A stretch of DNA of 64,000 nt. Origin: DATKDF01 sp963752045 (GTDB lineage Bacteria > Acidobacteriota > Vicinamibacteria > Vicinamibacterales > SCN-69-37). A program made the translations under genes and the position numbers. How positions within the stretch are numbered: the first letter of the stretch is position 1; each line of letters starts with the position of its first letter. This document shows, piece after piece, positions 51,193 to 59,990 of this stretch. The stretch is from the NCBI GenBank assembly GCA_963752045.1, contig CAVVWN010000015.1, positions 80,582-144,581 on the forward strand. The letters are read 5' to 3'. The notes beneath the pieces were generated by a model. That model worked only from the letters and a program-made list of their open reading frames with translations. It was not told the DNA's origin and made no database searches.

Positions 51193-53745
51193 CTACACAC
51201 CCGCACGGCGCAGCCTCAGCGCATTGCCAATCACCGACACCGAACTGAAACTCATCGCCGCGGCGGCGATCATCGGACTCAGGAGCAGCCCGAACACCGG
51301 ATACAGCACGCCGGCCGCAATGGGCACGCCCAGCGCGTTGTAGAAGAAGGCAAAGAACAGATTCTGCCGGATGTTCGCCATGGTCTGGCTGGACAGGCGC
51401 CTGGCCCGGACGATGGCTCCGAGGTCGCCTTTGACGAGCGTGACGCCGGCGCTTTCCATGGCGACGTCCGTGCCGGTGCCCATGGCGATGCCGACCTGGG
51501 CCGCGGCCAGTGCCGGCGCGTCGTTGATGCCGTCGCCGGCCATCGCGACCACCCGTCCCTCCCGCTGCAGGCGCTTGACGACATCGGCCTTCTCGTCTGG
51601 CAGGACCTCGGCCTGGACGTCGTCGATGTCCAGTTGGCGCGCGACGGCCTCTGCGGTCGTGCGGTTGTCGCCGGTCAGCATGACGAGTCGGAGGCCCTCG
51701 GCGTGCAGTTGGCGAATGGCGTCAGCCGTGGTGGCTTTGATGGGATCGGCGACGGCGATGAGGCCCGCCAGCCGGCCGTCGATGGCCACGAACATGACGG
51801 TCTGACCGTCGGCGCGCCGCCGGTCAGCCGACTCGGTGAGCGGCGATACATCGACGCCCCGCTCGGCCAAGAGCGCCTGATTTCCCAGCGCCACGGCGCG
51901 GCCGCCGATCCGTCCGGCGATGCCCTTGCCTGTTACGGATTCGAACGACTCGGCCGGCCGCAGCGACAGCCCCTTCGCTTCAGCGCCCTTGACGATGGCG
52001 GCCGCGAGCGGGTGCTCACTGCCCCGCTCGAGGCTGGCCGCAAGGGCGAGCAACTCGTCTGGATCGACGCCGTGCGCTTCGACGTCCGACAGCGTTGGAC
52101 GGCCCTCGGTGAGTGTCCCGGTCTTGTCAATCACGAGCGTGTCAACCGTGCGCAGCACCTCGATGGCCTCGGCGTTACGGAAGAGCACACCCATCGTCGC
52201 GCCGCGCCCGGTGGCGACCATCACCGACATGGGGGTGGCCAGCCCGAGCGCGCACGGGCAGGCGATGATGAGCACGGCCACGGCGTTGACGATCGCGTAC
52301 GCGAATCGCGGCTCCGGGCCGACGAGCGCCCAGACGACGAACGTGAGGACGGCGACGAGAATGACGGTAATCACGAAGTAGCCGGCTACGACGTCGACCA
52401 GCCGCTGGATGGGTGCACGACTGCGCTGCGCCTCGGCCACCATGGCGACGATTCGGGCGAGCAGCGTGTCGGCGCCGACTTTTCGCGCCTCCATGACGAA
52501 CGTGCCCGTGCCGTTGACCGTGGCGCCGACGACCTCGTCGCCCGCCTGCTTGGCCACCGGAATGGGCTCGCCCGACACCATCGATTCATCGACGGCGCTC
52601 TCGCCCTCGAGTACCACGCCGTCAACCGGGATCTTTTCACCGGGCCGGACGCGCAGCCGGTCGCCGACGGCGACCAGGCCGAGCGGCACGTCCTGCTCAC
52701 GGCCGTCGGCCGTGAGTCGCCGGGCCGACGTGGGCGCCATGCCGAGCAGCGTTCGAATGGCCGCCCCGGTGGCCGACCGCGCGCGCAGCTCGAGCACCTG
52801 GCCCACGAGAATCAGCGCGACGATGACGCCGGCTGCCTCGAAGTAGACGGCCACTTCTCCCGACGTCGAGCGGAACGAGCCCGGGAAGACGCCGGGCGCA
52901 ACCGTGGCCACGACGCTGTAGATGAACGACGTGGACACGCCGAGGCCGATGAGCGTGAACATGTTGAGGCTGCGGTTGACGACCGAACGCCACGCGCGCT
53001 GGTAGAAGGGCCACGCCGCCCAGAGACAGATGGGCGCGGCAAGCGCCAACTCAATCCAGTTTCGCGTCCGCATGCCGACGGCGCTCGCAATCGGACCGCC
53101 GGCGAGCTCGTCTCCCATCGTGACGAGAAGCAACGGCACCGCCAGGATGCCAGCCACCCACAGCCGCCGCGTCATGTCGATGAGCTCGTGATTGACAGGC
53201 TCCTCGCGCGTCACCGTTCGCGGCTCGAGTGCCATGCCGCAGATGGGACAGTCGCCGGGTTCGGCCTGAACGATTTCCGGATGCATCGGGCAGGTCCACT
53301 CGACCGTGGGACCGGCCGCCGGCATCTCGGGCTCGAGCGCCATGCCGCACATCGGGCAATCGCCGGCCTTCGGCTCACGGACCTCGGGATCCATCGGGCA
53401 GACCCACACAGACGCCGTGGCTGGTGCGGCGGTGCGAGGGTGCGAGGGGGCGGCGGTGCCGGGGTGCGAGGGGGCGGCGGTGCCGGGGTGCGAGGGTGCG
53501 GGGGAGCGAAGGCCTTGGAGGCCGATGAGCTGCACGGGCTCGGCGCCCTTCGAGTCGGCGCGCGCGGCGGCTCTTTCAGCGGCTTTGGTCAGCCAGCCCT
53601 GAGGGTCTGCGGCGAACTTCGTGCGACATCCCCCACAGCAGAAGTAGTACCGGGTACCCTCGTGGTCGAACGACCCGCCCTTGGCGGTCTCCGGCTTGAC
53701 GGTCATCCCGCACACCGGGTCAACGTGTGTCGCAGCGTTCGTCAT
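51193..53745 (-). CDS. copA: copper/silver-translocating P1B-type ATPase with YHS and metal-binding N-terminal domains
   Basis: An 850-residue P-type ATPase. The N-terminus has a YHS domain (VDPVCGMTVKPETAKGGSFDHEGTRYYFCCGGCRTKF), a Pro/Ala linker of three APSHPGTA-type repeats, and two heavy-metal-binding domains (WVCPMDPEVREP...CPMCGMALEP and WTCPMHPEIVQ...CPICGMALEP). No classical HMA domain is present. The core shows SGEP, the ion-site IACPCALGLATP, phosphorylation motif DKTGTLTEG, SEHPLAAAI, GDNRTTAEAVA and GDGINDAPALA. M-S-x-S-S in the last helices (AMSFSSVSVIGNALRLRR) matches Cu(I) pumps. ATG 53745 overlaps the MerR stop (ATGA), so it is regulated with it. Confidence 0.92.
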   Translation of the reverse strand: MTNAATHVDPVCGMTVKPETAKGGSFDHEGTRYYFCCGGCRTKFAADPQGWLTKAAERAAARADSKGAEPVQLIGLQGLRSPAPSHPGTAAPSHPGTAAPSHPRTAAPATASVWVCPMDPEVREPKAGDCPMCGMALEPEMPAAGPTVEWTCPMHPEIVQAEPGDCPICGMALEPRTVTREEPVNHELIDMTRRLWVAGILAVPLLLVTMGDELAGGPIASAVGMRTRNWIELALAAPICLWAAWPFYQRAWRSVVNRSLNMFTLIGLGVSTSFIYSVVATVAPGVFPGSFRSTSGEVAVYFEAAGVIVALILVGQVLELRARSATGAAIRTLLGMAPTSARRLTADGREQDVPLGLVAVGDRLRVRPGEKIPVDGVVLEGESAVDESMVSGEPIPVAKQAGDEVVGATVNGTGTFVMEARKVGADTLLARIVAMVAEAQRSRAPIQRLVDVVAGYFVITVILVAVLTFVVWALVGPEPRFAYAIVNAVAVLIIACPCALGLATPMSVMVATGRGATMGVLFRNAEAIEVLRTVDTLVIDKTGTLTEGRPTLSDVEAHGVDPDELLALAASLERGSEHPLAAAIVKGAEAKGLSLRPAESFESVTGKGIAGRIGGRAVALGNQALLAERGVDVSPLTESADRRRADGQTVMFVAIDGRLAGLIAVADPIKATTADAIRQLHAEGLRLVMLTGDNRTTAEAVARQLDIDDVQAEVLPDEKADVVKRLQREGRVVAMAGDGINDAPALAAAQVGIAMGTGTDVAMESAGVTLVKGDLGAIVRARRLSSQTMANIRQNLFFAFFYNALGVPIAAGVLYPVFGLLLSPMIAAAAMSFSSVSVIGNALRLRRAGV
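53438..53500. repeat. in-frame 24-bp tandem repeat inside copA
   Basis: Two perfect 24-bp copies of a GGGTGCGAGGGGGCGG-type unit (53438-53461, 53462-53485) and a partial third encode the APSHPGTA repeats of the CopA linker. The DNA resembles the 41068-41135 inverted repeat, so the linker may derive from a mobile or expanding GGTGCG repeat. Confidence 0.8.
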
Positions 53746-54149
53746 CGCTCGTCTCCGGGCTGGCCCTGCCCCTCGAGTGCCTCGAGAATCGGGCAGTGCG
53801 GATCGTGGCCGCACGCGCAGGCATGGGTCAGCGCCTTCAGCGCGTCCCGCATGCGGATGAGATCGGCGATACGGGAGTCGAGGTCACCGAGATGACGCTC
53901 GGCCAGCGCCCGGACTGACTGCCGCGGCGAGCGCGCGCTACGCAGCTTGAGCAGTTCGGCCACTTCCTCGAGCGCGAAGCCGAGCTCCTGCGCCCGACGG
54001 ATGAAGCGCACGACGCGCACCTGCTCGTCGGTGTACTCCCGGTAACCCGACTCGCGCCGCCCCACCGACCTGATGAGTCCGCGGCCCTCGTAGTACCGAA
54101 GCGTCTGTGCGCTGACACCGGCCGCGCGCGCCGCCTGCTGAATCCACAT
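53742..54149 (-). CDS. MerR-family metal-responsive regulator (CueR-like)
   Basis: A 135-residue regulator. The winged-helix DNA-binding part is AARAAGVSAQTLRYYEGRGLIRSVGRRESGYREYTDEQV, followed by the dimerisation helix and a C-terminal metal loop with Cys111, Cys113 and Cys119 (HACACGHDPHCPI). The two outer cysteines are placed as in the CueR/MerR-type loop. It should sense Cu(I)/Ag(I) (or another soft metal) and twist the operator just upstream to turn on copA and the efflux genes. First gene of the island, coupled to copA by ATGA. Confidence 0.88.
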   Translation of the reverse strand: MWIQQAARAAGVSAQTLRYYEGRGLIRSVGRRESGYREYTDEQVRVVRFIRRAQELGFALEEVAELLKLRSARSPRQSVRALAERHLGDLDSRIADLIRMRDALKALTHACACGHDPHCPILEALEGQGQPGDER

Positions 54150-54173
54150 GGTCGACCTCTGCCCCGATCTTAA

Positions 54174-54198
54174 ACCTTATAGTTAACTATAAGGTCAA
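54174..54198 (-). promoter_or_regulatory. MerR operator/promoter of the copper island
   Basis: ACCTTATAGTTAACTATAAGGT is a perfect 22-bp palindrome with the ACCTTATAG arms typical of MerR-family operators. On the minus strand it sits between TTGACC (-35, 54198-54193) and a TTAAGA-type -10, spaced about 18-19 bp, longer than the normal 17, as such activators require. ATG of merR is 25 bp further. Confidence 0.9.
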
Positions 54199-54249
54199 GG
54201 CCCGGCGGTGAACTATATCGCCACAGCAGGCACTCTGGCCGCGTCGGTT

Positions 54250-54280
54250 TTGTATTTCCGTCGGAAAACGGACAGAATAT
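54250..54280 (+). promoter_or_regulatory. possible sigma-70-type promoter of pntAB
   Basis: TTGTAT (54250-54255) and CAGAAT (54273-54278) are spaced 17 bp. A small palindrome TTTCCGTCGGAAA overlaps the spacer. The predicted start lies a few bases before ATG 54289, and no ribosome-binding site is visible, so the message may be leaderless. Confidence 0.35.
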
Positions 54281-54288
54281 GCGATTGA

Positions 54289-55884
54289 ATGCGCCTAGGC
54301 GTTCCGAAAGAGGAAGCCCCAGGGGAACGACGGGTCGCCGCGACGCCGGAATCGGCTGAGCGGCTCACGGCTCTGGGATTTTCGGTCACGGTCGAGCACG
54401 ACGCGGGGCTCGCCGCCGGCTTTGACGATGCAGCGTACCGCGCGGCTGGTGCCGCCATCGGTGACGGCGCCGCCGTTTGGTCGTCGGACATCGTCGCCAA
54501 GATTCGCGCGCCGCAAGACGACGAGATTGGCCGCCTGCGCTCGGGCCAGACACTCATCAGCTATCTCTACCCCGCCCAGAACACGACGCTCGTCGACGCG
54601 CTGTGCCGCCAGGGCATCAACGCCATCGGCATGGACCAGGTGCCGCGGACGACGCGCGCGCAGAAGGTCGACGCGTTGTCGTCGATGGGCAACCTGTCAG
54701 GCTACCGAGCGGTCATCGAAGCCGTTGGCGTGCTGCAGCGGCCGCTGGGCGGTCAGACGACGGCCGCAGGAAAGATTCCGCCCTGCAAGGTGCTCGTCAT
54801 TGGCGCCGGCGTGGCCGGCCTTGCGGCGATCGGGACGGCGCGCTCGCTCGGCGCCGTGGTGCGGGCCTTCGACACTCGCCCGGCCGTCCGCGAGCAGATC
54901 TCGTCGATGGGAGCCGAGTTCCTCGAAGTCGCGCTCGAGGAAGACGGCACCGGCCAGGGCGGTTACGCCAGGGAAATGAGCCCGGCGTTCATCGAAGCCG
55001 AGATGGCGCTCTTCGCCGCGCAGGCGAAAGACGTGGATGTCGTCATCACGACGGCACTGATTCCAGGCAAGCGCGCGCCCATTCTCATCACGGCCGACAT
55101 GGTGGCCTCGATGCACCGCGGATCGGTCGTCGTGGACCTGGCGGCTGAAATGGGAGGCAACTGCGAGAAGACGGTGCCGGGCGAAGCTGTCGACGTCGAC
55201 GGCGTGACGGTCATCGGCTACACCGACATGCCCTCGCGCCTCGCCCGGCAGGCCTCGACGCTCTACGCCACCAACATCGTCAACCTGCTCGAGGAGATGG
55301 GCGGCGCGGCGAGCTTCGCCATCGACAATGACAACGACATCGTGCGGCCGATGACGGTGATCAAGGCGGGTGTGCTGACGTGGCCGCCGCCGAAGCCCGC
55401 GCCCGCGGCGCCCGGCCCGGCAAAGACGGGCGCGGTCGCTCCGCCGACGGCACTGGCTCAGGCGCCGGCGCCCGCCGCGAAGGCCGCGGTGAAGGCCAAG
55501 TCTGACCGCAAGGCCAGTCACGGCCCGCCGGTCGCGACCCCGGGCAACGGGTCGTGGGTGATCATCGGCCTGGCCGGTCTCATCCTCTACGGCATCGGCG
55601 CGGCCGCGCCGCCGAGTTTCCTCACGCACCTCACGGTGTTCGTGCTGGCCTGCTTCATCGGCTACCAGGTGATCTGGAGCGTCACGCCGGCGCTGCACAC
55701 GCCGCTCATGAGCGTGACCAACGCCATCAGCGGCATCATCATCGTCGGCGGCATGGTGCAGATTACGGGCGGCACCACGTCGGCCGCTGAACTGCTCGGG
55801 CTGGCCGCCACGTTCGTGGCGATGATCAACGTGTCCGGGGGCTTCCTCGTGACCCAGCGCATGCTGAAGATGTTCCGCCGATGA
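54289..55884 (+). CDS. pntA: NAD(P) transhydrogenase subunit alpha
   Basis: A 531-residue alpha subunit of the proton-translocating transhydrogenase, which uses the proton gradient to make NADPH from NADH. Domain I (NAD(H)-binding, residues about 1-380) starts MRLGVPKEEAPGERRVAATPE. It contains YLYPAQNT, QVPRTTRAQKVDALSSMGNLSGYRAVIEA, the Rossmann loop VLVIGAGVAGLAAIGTARSLGA, and VDLAAEMGGNCEKT. A long Pro/Ala/Lys linker (about 385-425) leads to four membrane helices (GSWVIIGLAGLILYGIGAA... to GGFLVTQRMLKMFRR). This is the fused E. coli-type arrangement. It overlaps pntB by ATGA. Confidence 0.93.
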   Translation: MRLGVPKEEAPGERRVAATPESAERLTALGFSVTVEHDAGLAAGFDDAAYRAAGAAIGDGAAVWSSDIVAKIRAPQDDEIGRLRSGQTLISYLYPAQNTTLVDALCRQGINAIGMDQVPRTTRAQKVDALSSMGNLSGYRAVIEAVGVLQRPLGGQTTAAGKIPPCKVLVIGAGVAGLAAIGTARSLGAVVRAFDTRPAVREQISSMGAEFLEVALEEDGTGQGGYAREMSPAFIEAEMALFAAQAKDVDVVITTALIPGKRAPILITADMVASMHRGSVVVDLAAEMGGNCEKTVPGEAVDVDGVTVIGYTDMPSRLARQASTLYATNIVNLLEEMGGAASFAIDNDNDIVRPMTVIKAGVLTWPPPKPAPAAPGPAKTGAVAPPTALAQAPAPAAKAAVKAKSDRKASHGPPVATPGNGSWVIIGLAGLILYGIGAAAPPSFLTHLTVFVLACFIGYQVIWSVTPALHTPLMSVTNAISGIIIVGGMVQITGGTTSAAELLGLAATFVAMINVSGGFLVTQRMLKMFRR

Positions 55885-57281
55885 TCTCGACGCCGCTGCT
55901 CACCGCCTCGTACATCGGCGCCGCCGTGCTCTTCATCCTGAGCCTGAAGGGCCTGGCGCATCAGGAGACCGCGCGCCGCGGCAACATCTACGGCGCCATC
56001 GGCATGGCGGTGGCGCTCGTCGCCACGGCACTGGGCGCCGGCCTGCTCGATTCGCCGGCGTTCCTCGGCGCCATCGTCGTCGCGTCGATCATCGGCGCGG
56101 TCGTGGCCGCGCGCGTGGCCATGACGGCCATGCCGCAGCTGGTCGCGATTCTCCACAGCTTCGTCGGCCTGGCGGCGGTATTGGTCGGCATCAGCAACCA
56201 CCTGCAACCGGCCCAGCTGCTCACGGGCGCGGACCAGACGATTCATGCCGTGGAGACGTACGCCGGCGTCTTCATCGGCGCACTGACGTTCACCGGATCG
56301 ATCATCGCCTGGGGCAAGCTGCAGGCGGTCATCCGGAGCAAGCCGCTCATGATTCCGGGTCGTCATCTGGCCAACCTGGCCATGGTGCTCGCTTCGGTGT
56401 GGCTCGGCGTCGTGTACGTCCAGAGCGGTCACGAGGGGCTGACGGCGCTGCTCATCATGACGGCCATCTCGGGCGTGCTCGGGGTGCACATGGTGATGGC
56501 CATCGGCGGCGCCGACATGCCGGTGGTCGTCTCGATGCTCAACAGCTACTCCGGATGGGCCGCGGCGGCCGCCGGATTCATGCTGTCGAACGACCTGCTC
56601 ATCGTCACCGGCGCGCTGGTCGGATCGTCGGGCGCCATCCTCAGCTACATCATGTGCCGCGCGATGAACCGGTCGTTCGTCTCGGTGATTCTGGGCGGGT
56701 TCGGCGGAGAGGAAGGCGCGGCGCCGGCGGCCGGTGCGGCGGCAGACGCGGGAGAGCCCGTCGCGACGACGGTGGAAGATGTCGTCCGCCTGCTGCACGA
56801 CGCCTCGTCTGTGATCATCGTCCCCGGGTACGGCATGGCGGTCGCACAGGCGCAGCATCCGCTGCGCGAGATCGTCGATACGCTGCGCAAGGCCGGAAAG
56901 AACGTGCGGTTCGGGATCCACCCCGTTGCCGGACGGCTGCCCGGGCACATGAACGTGCTGCTTGCCGAGGCGAACGTGCCGTACGACATCGTGCTCGAGA
57001 TGGACGAGCTCAACGACGACTTTCCCGAGACCGACGTCGCGCTCGTCATCGGCGCGAACGACATCGTCAATCCCAGCGCGCTCAGCGACCCCTCGAGCCC
57101 GATCGCGGGCATGCCCGTCCTGCACGTCTGGGAGGCGGCCGCCTGTATCGTCTTCAAGCGCGGCAAGGGCGCCGGCTACGCGGGCGTCGAGAACCCGCTC
57201 TTCACGATGCCGAAGACCAAGATGCTCTACGGCGACGCGAAGAAGTCGGTCGAGGCGATTCGCGCGGCGTTGACGGTCTGA
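55881..57281 (+). CDS. pntB: NAD(P) transhydrogenase subunit beta
   Basis: A 466-residue beta subunit, close to the usual 462. The N-terminal half is the membrane domain with about nine helices (LTASYIGAAVLFILSLKGLAHQETARRGNIYGAIGMA..., VAILHSFVGLAAVLVGISNHL, GSIIAWGKLQAVI, IGGADMPVVVSMLNSYSGWAAAAAGFML). The C-terminal half is domain III, the NADP(H)-binding part: VIIVPGYGMAVAQAQHPLREIVDTLRKAGKNVRFGIHPVAGRLPGHMNVLLAEANVPYD, DVALVIGANDIVNPSAL, VFKRGKGAGYAGVENPLF and MLYGDAKKSVE. It completes the transhydrogenase with pntA. Confidence 0.95.
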   Translation: MISTPLLTASYIGAAVLFILSLKGLAHQETARRGNIYGAIGMAVALVATALGAGLLDSPAFLGAIVVASIIGAVVAARVAMTAMPQLVAILHSFVGLAAVLVGISNHLQPAQLLTGADQTIHAVETYAGVFIGALTFTGSIIAWGKLQAVIRSKPLMIPGRHLANLAMVLASVWLGVVYVQSGHEGLTALLIMTAISGVLGVHMVMAIGGADMPVVVSMLNSYSGWAAAAAGFMLSNDLLIVTGALVGSSGAILSYIMCRAMNRSFVSVILGGFGGEEGAAPAAGAAADAGEPVATTVEDVVRLLHDASSVIIVPGYGMAVAQAQHPLREIVDTLRKAGKNVRFGIHPVAGRLPGHMNVLLAEANVPYDIVLEMDELNDDFPETDVALVIGANDIVNPSALSDPSSPIAGMPVLHVWEAAACIVFKRGKGAGYAGVENPLFTMPKTKMLYGDAKKSVEAIRAALTV

Positions 57282-57287
57282 AAGACC

Positions 57288-58229
57288 TCAGCCAGATCTG
57301 CGGAACGTGAACCGGACCGTGCTGCGACCCCCGTCGCCGGCCAGAAACGCGGCGTCGGCGCCGTGGATGCGCGCGGCGGCCTTGGCGACCGAGGCCCCGA
57401 GGCCGGCCGACCAGTCCTCTGCGCCCGACGGCGCGGCGCCGCAGGCCCGTCGGGACATCGGCCCGGCAGATCCGGCCGGTTCCTGCGACACGTCGATCAC
57501 GTCGAGCCAGCCGTCGGTCACGTCGGCCGACATGGTGATGGCGGCACCGTCGGCTGCTCCGGCCGATGCGAGCGTCCAGATCACGGCGCCGGACAGACCC
57601 GCGATGAGCGCATCCTCGTCGGCGGTAACCGCCGCCGTCCAGGCCGGCACGCGCACGTCGATCGATGAGCCCACCAGCCGGCATTCGGCCGCGAAACCGT
57701 CGCGGACCCGTGCGAGCAGCGCGCCGAGCTCGTGCGACTGCAGCCGCCGACGATGCGCACCATGCAGCAGGCCGTGCGCGCGCAGCATCCAGGAGGCGCG
57801 CCAGGTCTGGGCACGGATGAGATCGAGACTCACCCGTCGCGCCATGGGCGACGGCTCAGTCGACAGCAACGCGGCCGCCGAGGCGATGGTCGCGAGTTCC
57901 TCGGAGAGCTCGGCAAGCAGCCGCTCGCCGCGTGGGTCCGCCGCGTCGCGCGGGGCGTCACCCACCGGCGGGTCGCTCGCGCGTCGATGCGGTCTCGGCC
58001 TGTCCTCTGATTGGGGCGCCCGCTCGCCATTCGACGGGTGTTTCGTCAGCAAGTCCACGTAGTGCGAATCAGCCCGCATCCGGTAGCTCGACGGCAGGCC
58101 CTCCCGCTCGCGTCGCGGCAGATCGTCGCCGGTAACCTCCGCACGGGTGGGCGCCTCGTCAGGCATCGGGTCGTCGGCGAGCGGCCGCCGCCGCGTGATA
58201 CCAAAGTCGGTTGGATTGAATTCAGACAC
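57288..58229 (-). CDS. histidine-kinase-like protein with degenerate ATPase domain
   Basis: About 313 residues from GTG 58229 (GGAGG upstream). The first 90 residues are polar and disordered-looking. Then comes a helical pair (ERLLAELSEELATIASAAALLSTEPSPMARRVSLDLIRAQTWRASWMLRAHGLL) where a kinase dimerisation domain would be, with no H-box His. The C-terminal third resembles a HATPase fold (ADEDALIAGLSGAVIWTLASAG, DVTDGWLDVIDVSQEPAG, AGLGASVAKAAARIHGADAAFL...VRFTFRR) but lacks clear N and G1 motifs. It may be a pseudokinase or an anti-sigma-type protein. It converges on pntB and is divergent from the M20 gene. Confidence 0.5.
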   Translation of the reverse strand: MSEFNPTDFGITRRRPLADDPMPDEAPTRAEVTGDDLPRREREGLPSSYRMRADSHYVDLLTKHPSNGERAPQSEDRPRPHRRASDPPVGDAPRDAADPRGERLLAELSEELATIASAAALLSTEPSPMARRVSLDLIRAQTWRASWMLRAHGLLHGAHRRRLQSHELGALLARVRDGFAAECRLVGSSIDVRVPAWTAAVTADEDALIAGLSGAVIWTLASAGAADGAAITMSADVTDGWLDVIDVSQEPAGSAGPMSRRACGAAPSGAEDWSAGLGASVAKAAARIHGADAAFLAGDGGRSTVRFTFRRSG

Positions 58230-58353
58230 CGCAGGAGCCTCCGAACGGACGATGTGGAGAACGGCATCGTACCAGACGCGCGCACCACGACACAATCGCA
58301 CTGCGGTATCCTGCCGGCGGCACGGCCGCCAGGCCCGGCCGAAGGAGTCCGAC

Positions 58354-59931
58354 ATGACACGACAACTGCCATGGATTTGCATCACGACGCTGGCACTGGC
58401 CGCCTGCTCGAGCGGCGGCCCGGCGACGTCGGGCGAGACGGCCCCGGTGCGCCCGAGCGAGCGGGCGGTCTTCGAGACTGACGATGTCTTCAGCGCGCAG
58501 CAGATTGCCCCGTATGCCGGGTCTCACGACGCGGTGTACGCGCACATCGACGCCAATCTCGATCGCCACGTCGCCGAGCTGCAGCGTTGGATACGCCAGC
58601 CGTCGGTGAGCGCCCAGAACGTGGGCATCGCAGACATGGCCGCGCTTCTTCGCGACGACCTGAAAGCGCTCGGCTTCCAGGAAGCCGAACTGGTACCGAC
58701 GAGCGGTCACCCCGGTGTGTGGGGCTACTACGACGCGGGCGCGACGAAGACGCTTCTCGTCTACCTGATGTACGACGTCCAGCCGGTCAACCCCGACGAC
58801 TGGCAGTCACCGCCCTTCGAAGCGAGGCTGGTCGAACACGAGCTCGGCTCGGTCCTGATGGGCCGGGGCGCGACCAATCAGAAGGGCCCCGAGCGCGCCC
58901 TGCTCAACGCCATCGCCTCCATCCTGGCCGTCGACGGCACGCTGCCAGTCAACCTGATGGTCGCCGCCGAGGGCGAGGAGGAGCTGGGTTCGCCGCACTA
59001 TCCCGAAATCGTCGACAAGTATGAAGACCGCATGAGGACCGCCGACGGGGCGATCTTCCCGTTCAACTCGCAGGACCCGGCCGGTGACGTCACCATGAGC
59101 CTTGGCGTCAAAGGGATCCTGTACATGGAGCTCGAGTCGCGTGGCGGCCCGGGCGGAGGCCCGACCCGGTCCGAGATCCACGGCTCCTACAAGGCCATCG
59201 TCGACGCGCCGGCGCTGCGGCTCGTCCAGGCCCTGGCATCGCTGACCTCCGCTGACGGGAACACGATCCTGGTGCCCGGCTACTACGACGGCGTCCGGGG
59301 CCCGACGCTCGAAGAACAGCGCCTGATCAACGGCCTGGCCGCCGAGTGGAACGACGAGCGCGAGATGGCCGGGCTCGGGGTCGAACGCTGGATCGACGGC
59401 GCCACCGGACGCGACGCCATCCTCAGGTACCTGTACGACCCGACGCTCAACATCGACGGCATGTGGAGCGGATATACCGGCGAAGGCGTCAAGACCATCC
59501 TGCCGCACCGGGCCACCGCCAAGGTCGATTCGCGCCTCCCTCCAGGCCTTGGCCCCGAAGAGGCGCTGGCGCTCATCCGTTCGCATCTGGATGCCGGCGG
59601 CTTCACCGACATCGAGATTCGCCAACTGTCGGGATATCCGGCCGCGCAGTCGTCGATTGACGCCCCGCTCGTCCAGGCCGCCATTGGCGTGTTCAATAAA
59701 TGGAACGCGCCGCCGTCGGTGTCGCCGCGCCTGGCCGGCAGCGCGCCCTTCTACCAGTTCACCGACCGCCTCGGCCTGCCGCTCGTCTTCGCAGGCCTTG
59801 GCCACGGCGCCGGCGCGCACGGCCCGAACGAATACATTGTCGTCGAGCCGACACCGGGGTCGCGCATCGCCGGGCTCGCCCAGATCGAGAAGGCCTACGT
59901 GGATGTGCTTTTCGCGCTCGCCGGACGGTGA
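58354..59931 (+). CDS. M20-family metallohydrolase-like lipoprotein with altered metal ligands
   Basis: A 525-residue lipoprotein (leader ending ALAAC, Cys18). The fold matches M20 peptidases: YDVQPVNPDDWQSPPF, GRGATNQKGPERALLNAIASIL, AAEGEEELGSPHYPEIV, a dimerisation lid, VDSRLPPGLGPEEALALIRSHL, and final GAGAHGPNEYIVVE with the conserved His. Two normal metal ligands are changed. The His of 'GHyDVQP' is Met139 (YLMYDVQP) and the bridging Asp of 'GRGxxDdKG' is Asn175. Glu208-210 and the last His remain. Either a distinct subfamily with different metal use or an inactive homologue. ATG 58354 has AAGGAG upstream. It may be co-transcribed with the cytochrome and dehydrogenase. Confidence 0.8.
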   Translation: MTRQLPWICITTLALAACSSGGPATSGETAPVRPSERAVFETDDVFSAQQIAPYAGSHDAVYAHIDANLDRHVAELQRWIRQPSVSAQNVGIADMAALLRDDLKALGFQEAELVPTSGHPGVWGYYDAGATKTLLVYLMYDVQPVNPDDWQSPPFEARLVEHELGSVLMGRGATNQKGPERALLNAIASILAVDGTLPVNLMVAAEGEEELGSPHYPEIVDKYEDRMRTADGAIFPFNSQDPAGDVTMSLGVKGILYMELESRGGPGGGPTRSEIHGSYKAIVDAPALRLVQALASLTSADGNTILVPGYYDGVRGPTLEEQRLINGLAAEWNDEREMAGLGVERWIDGATGRDAILRYLYDPTLNIDGMWSGYTGEGVKTILPHRATAKVDSRLPPGLGPEEALALIRSHLDAGGFTDIEIRQLSGYPAAQSSIDAPLVQAAIGVFNKWNAPPSVSPRLAGSAPFYQFTDRLGLPLVFAGLGHGAGAHGPNEYIVVEPTPGSRIAGLAQIEKAYVDVLFALAGR

Positions 59932-59990
59932 CGTTCGGCACCGGACCTTCGAAACCACGGACCCCACGTGCTAATGTAGCCTCCGCACGC

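Noticed and set aside
50587..53895. A 1,102-codon open frame on the plus strand
   Set aside because: It lies antisense to copA, cusC and the small Cys-rich gene, has low-complexity Arg/His/Gly composition and no recognisable domain; a GC-bias shadow.
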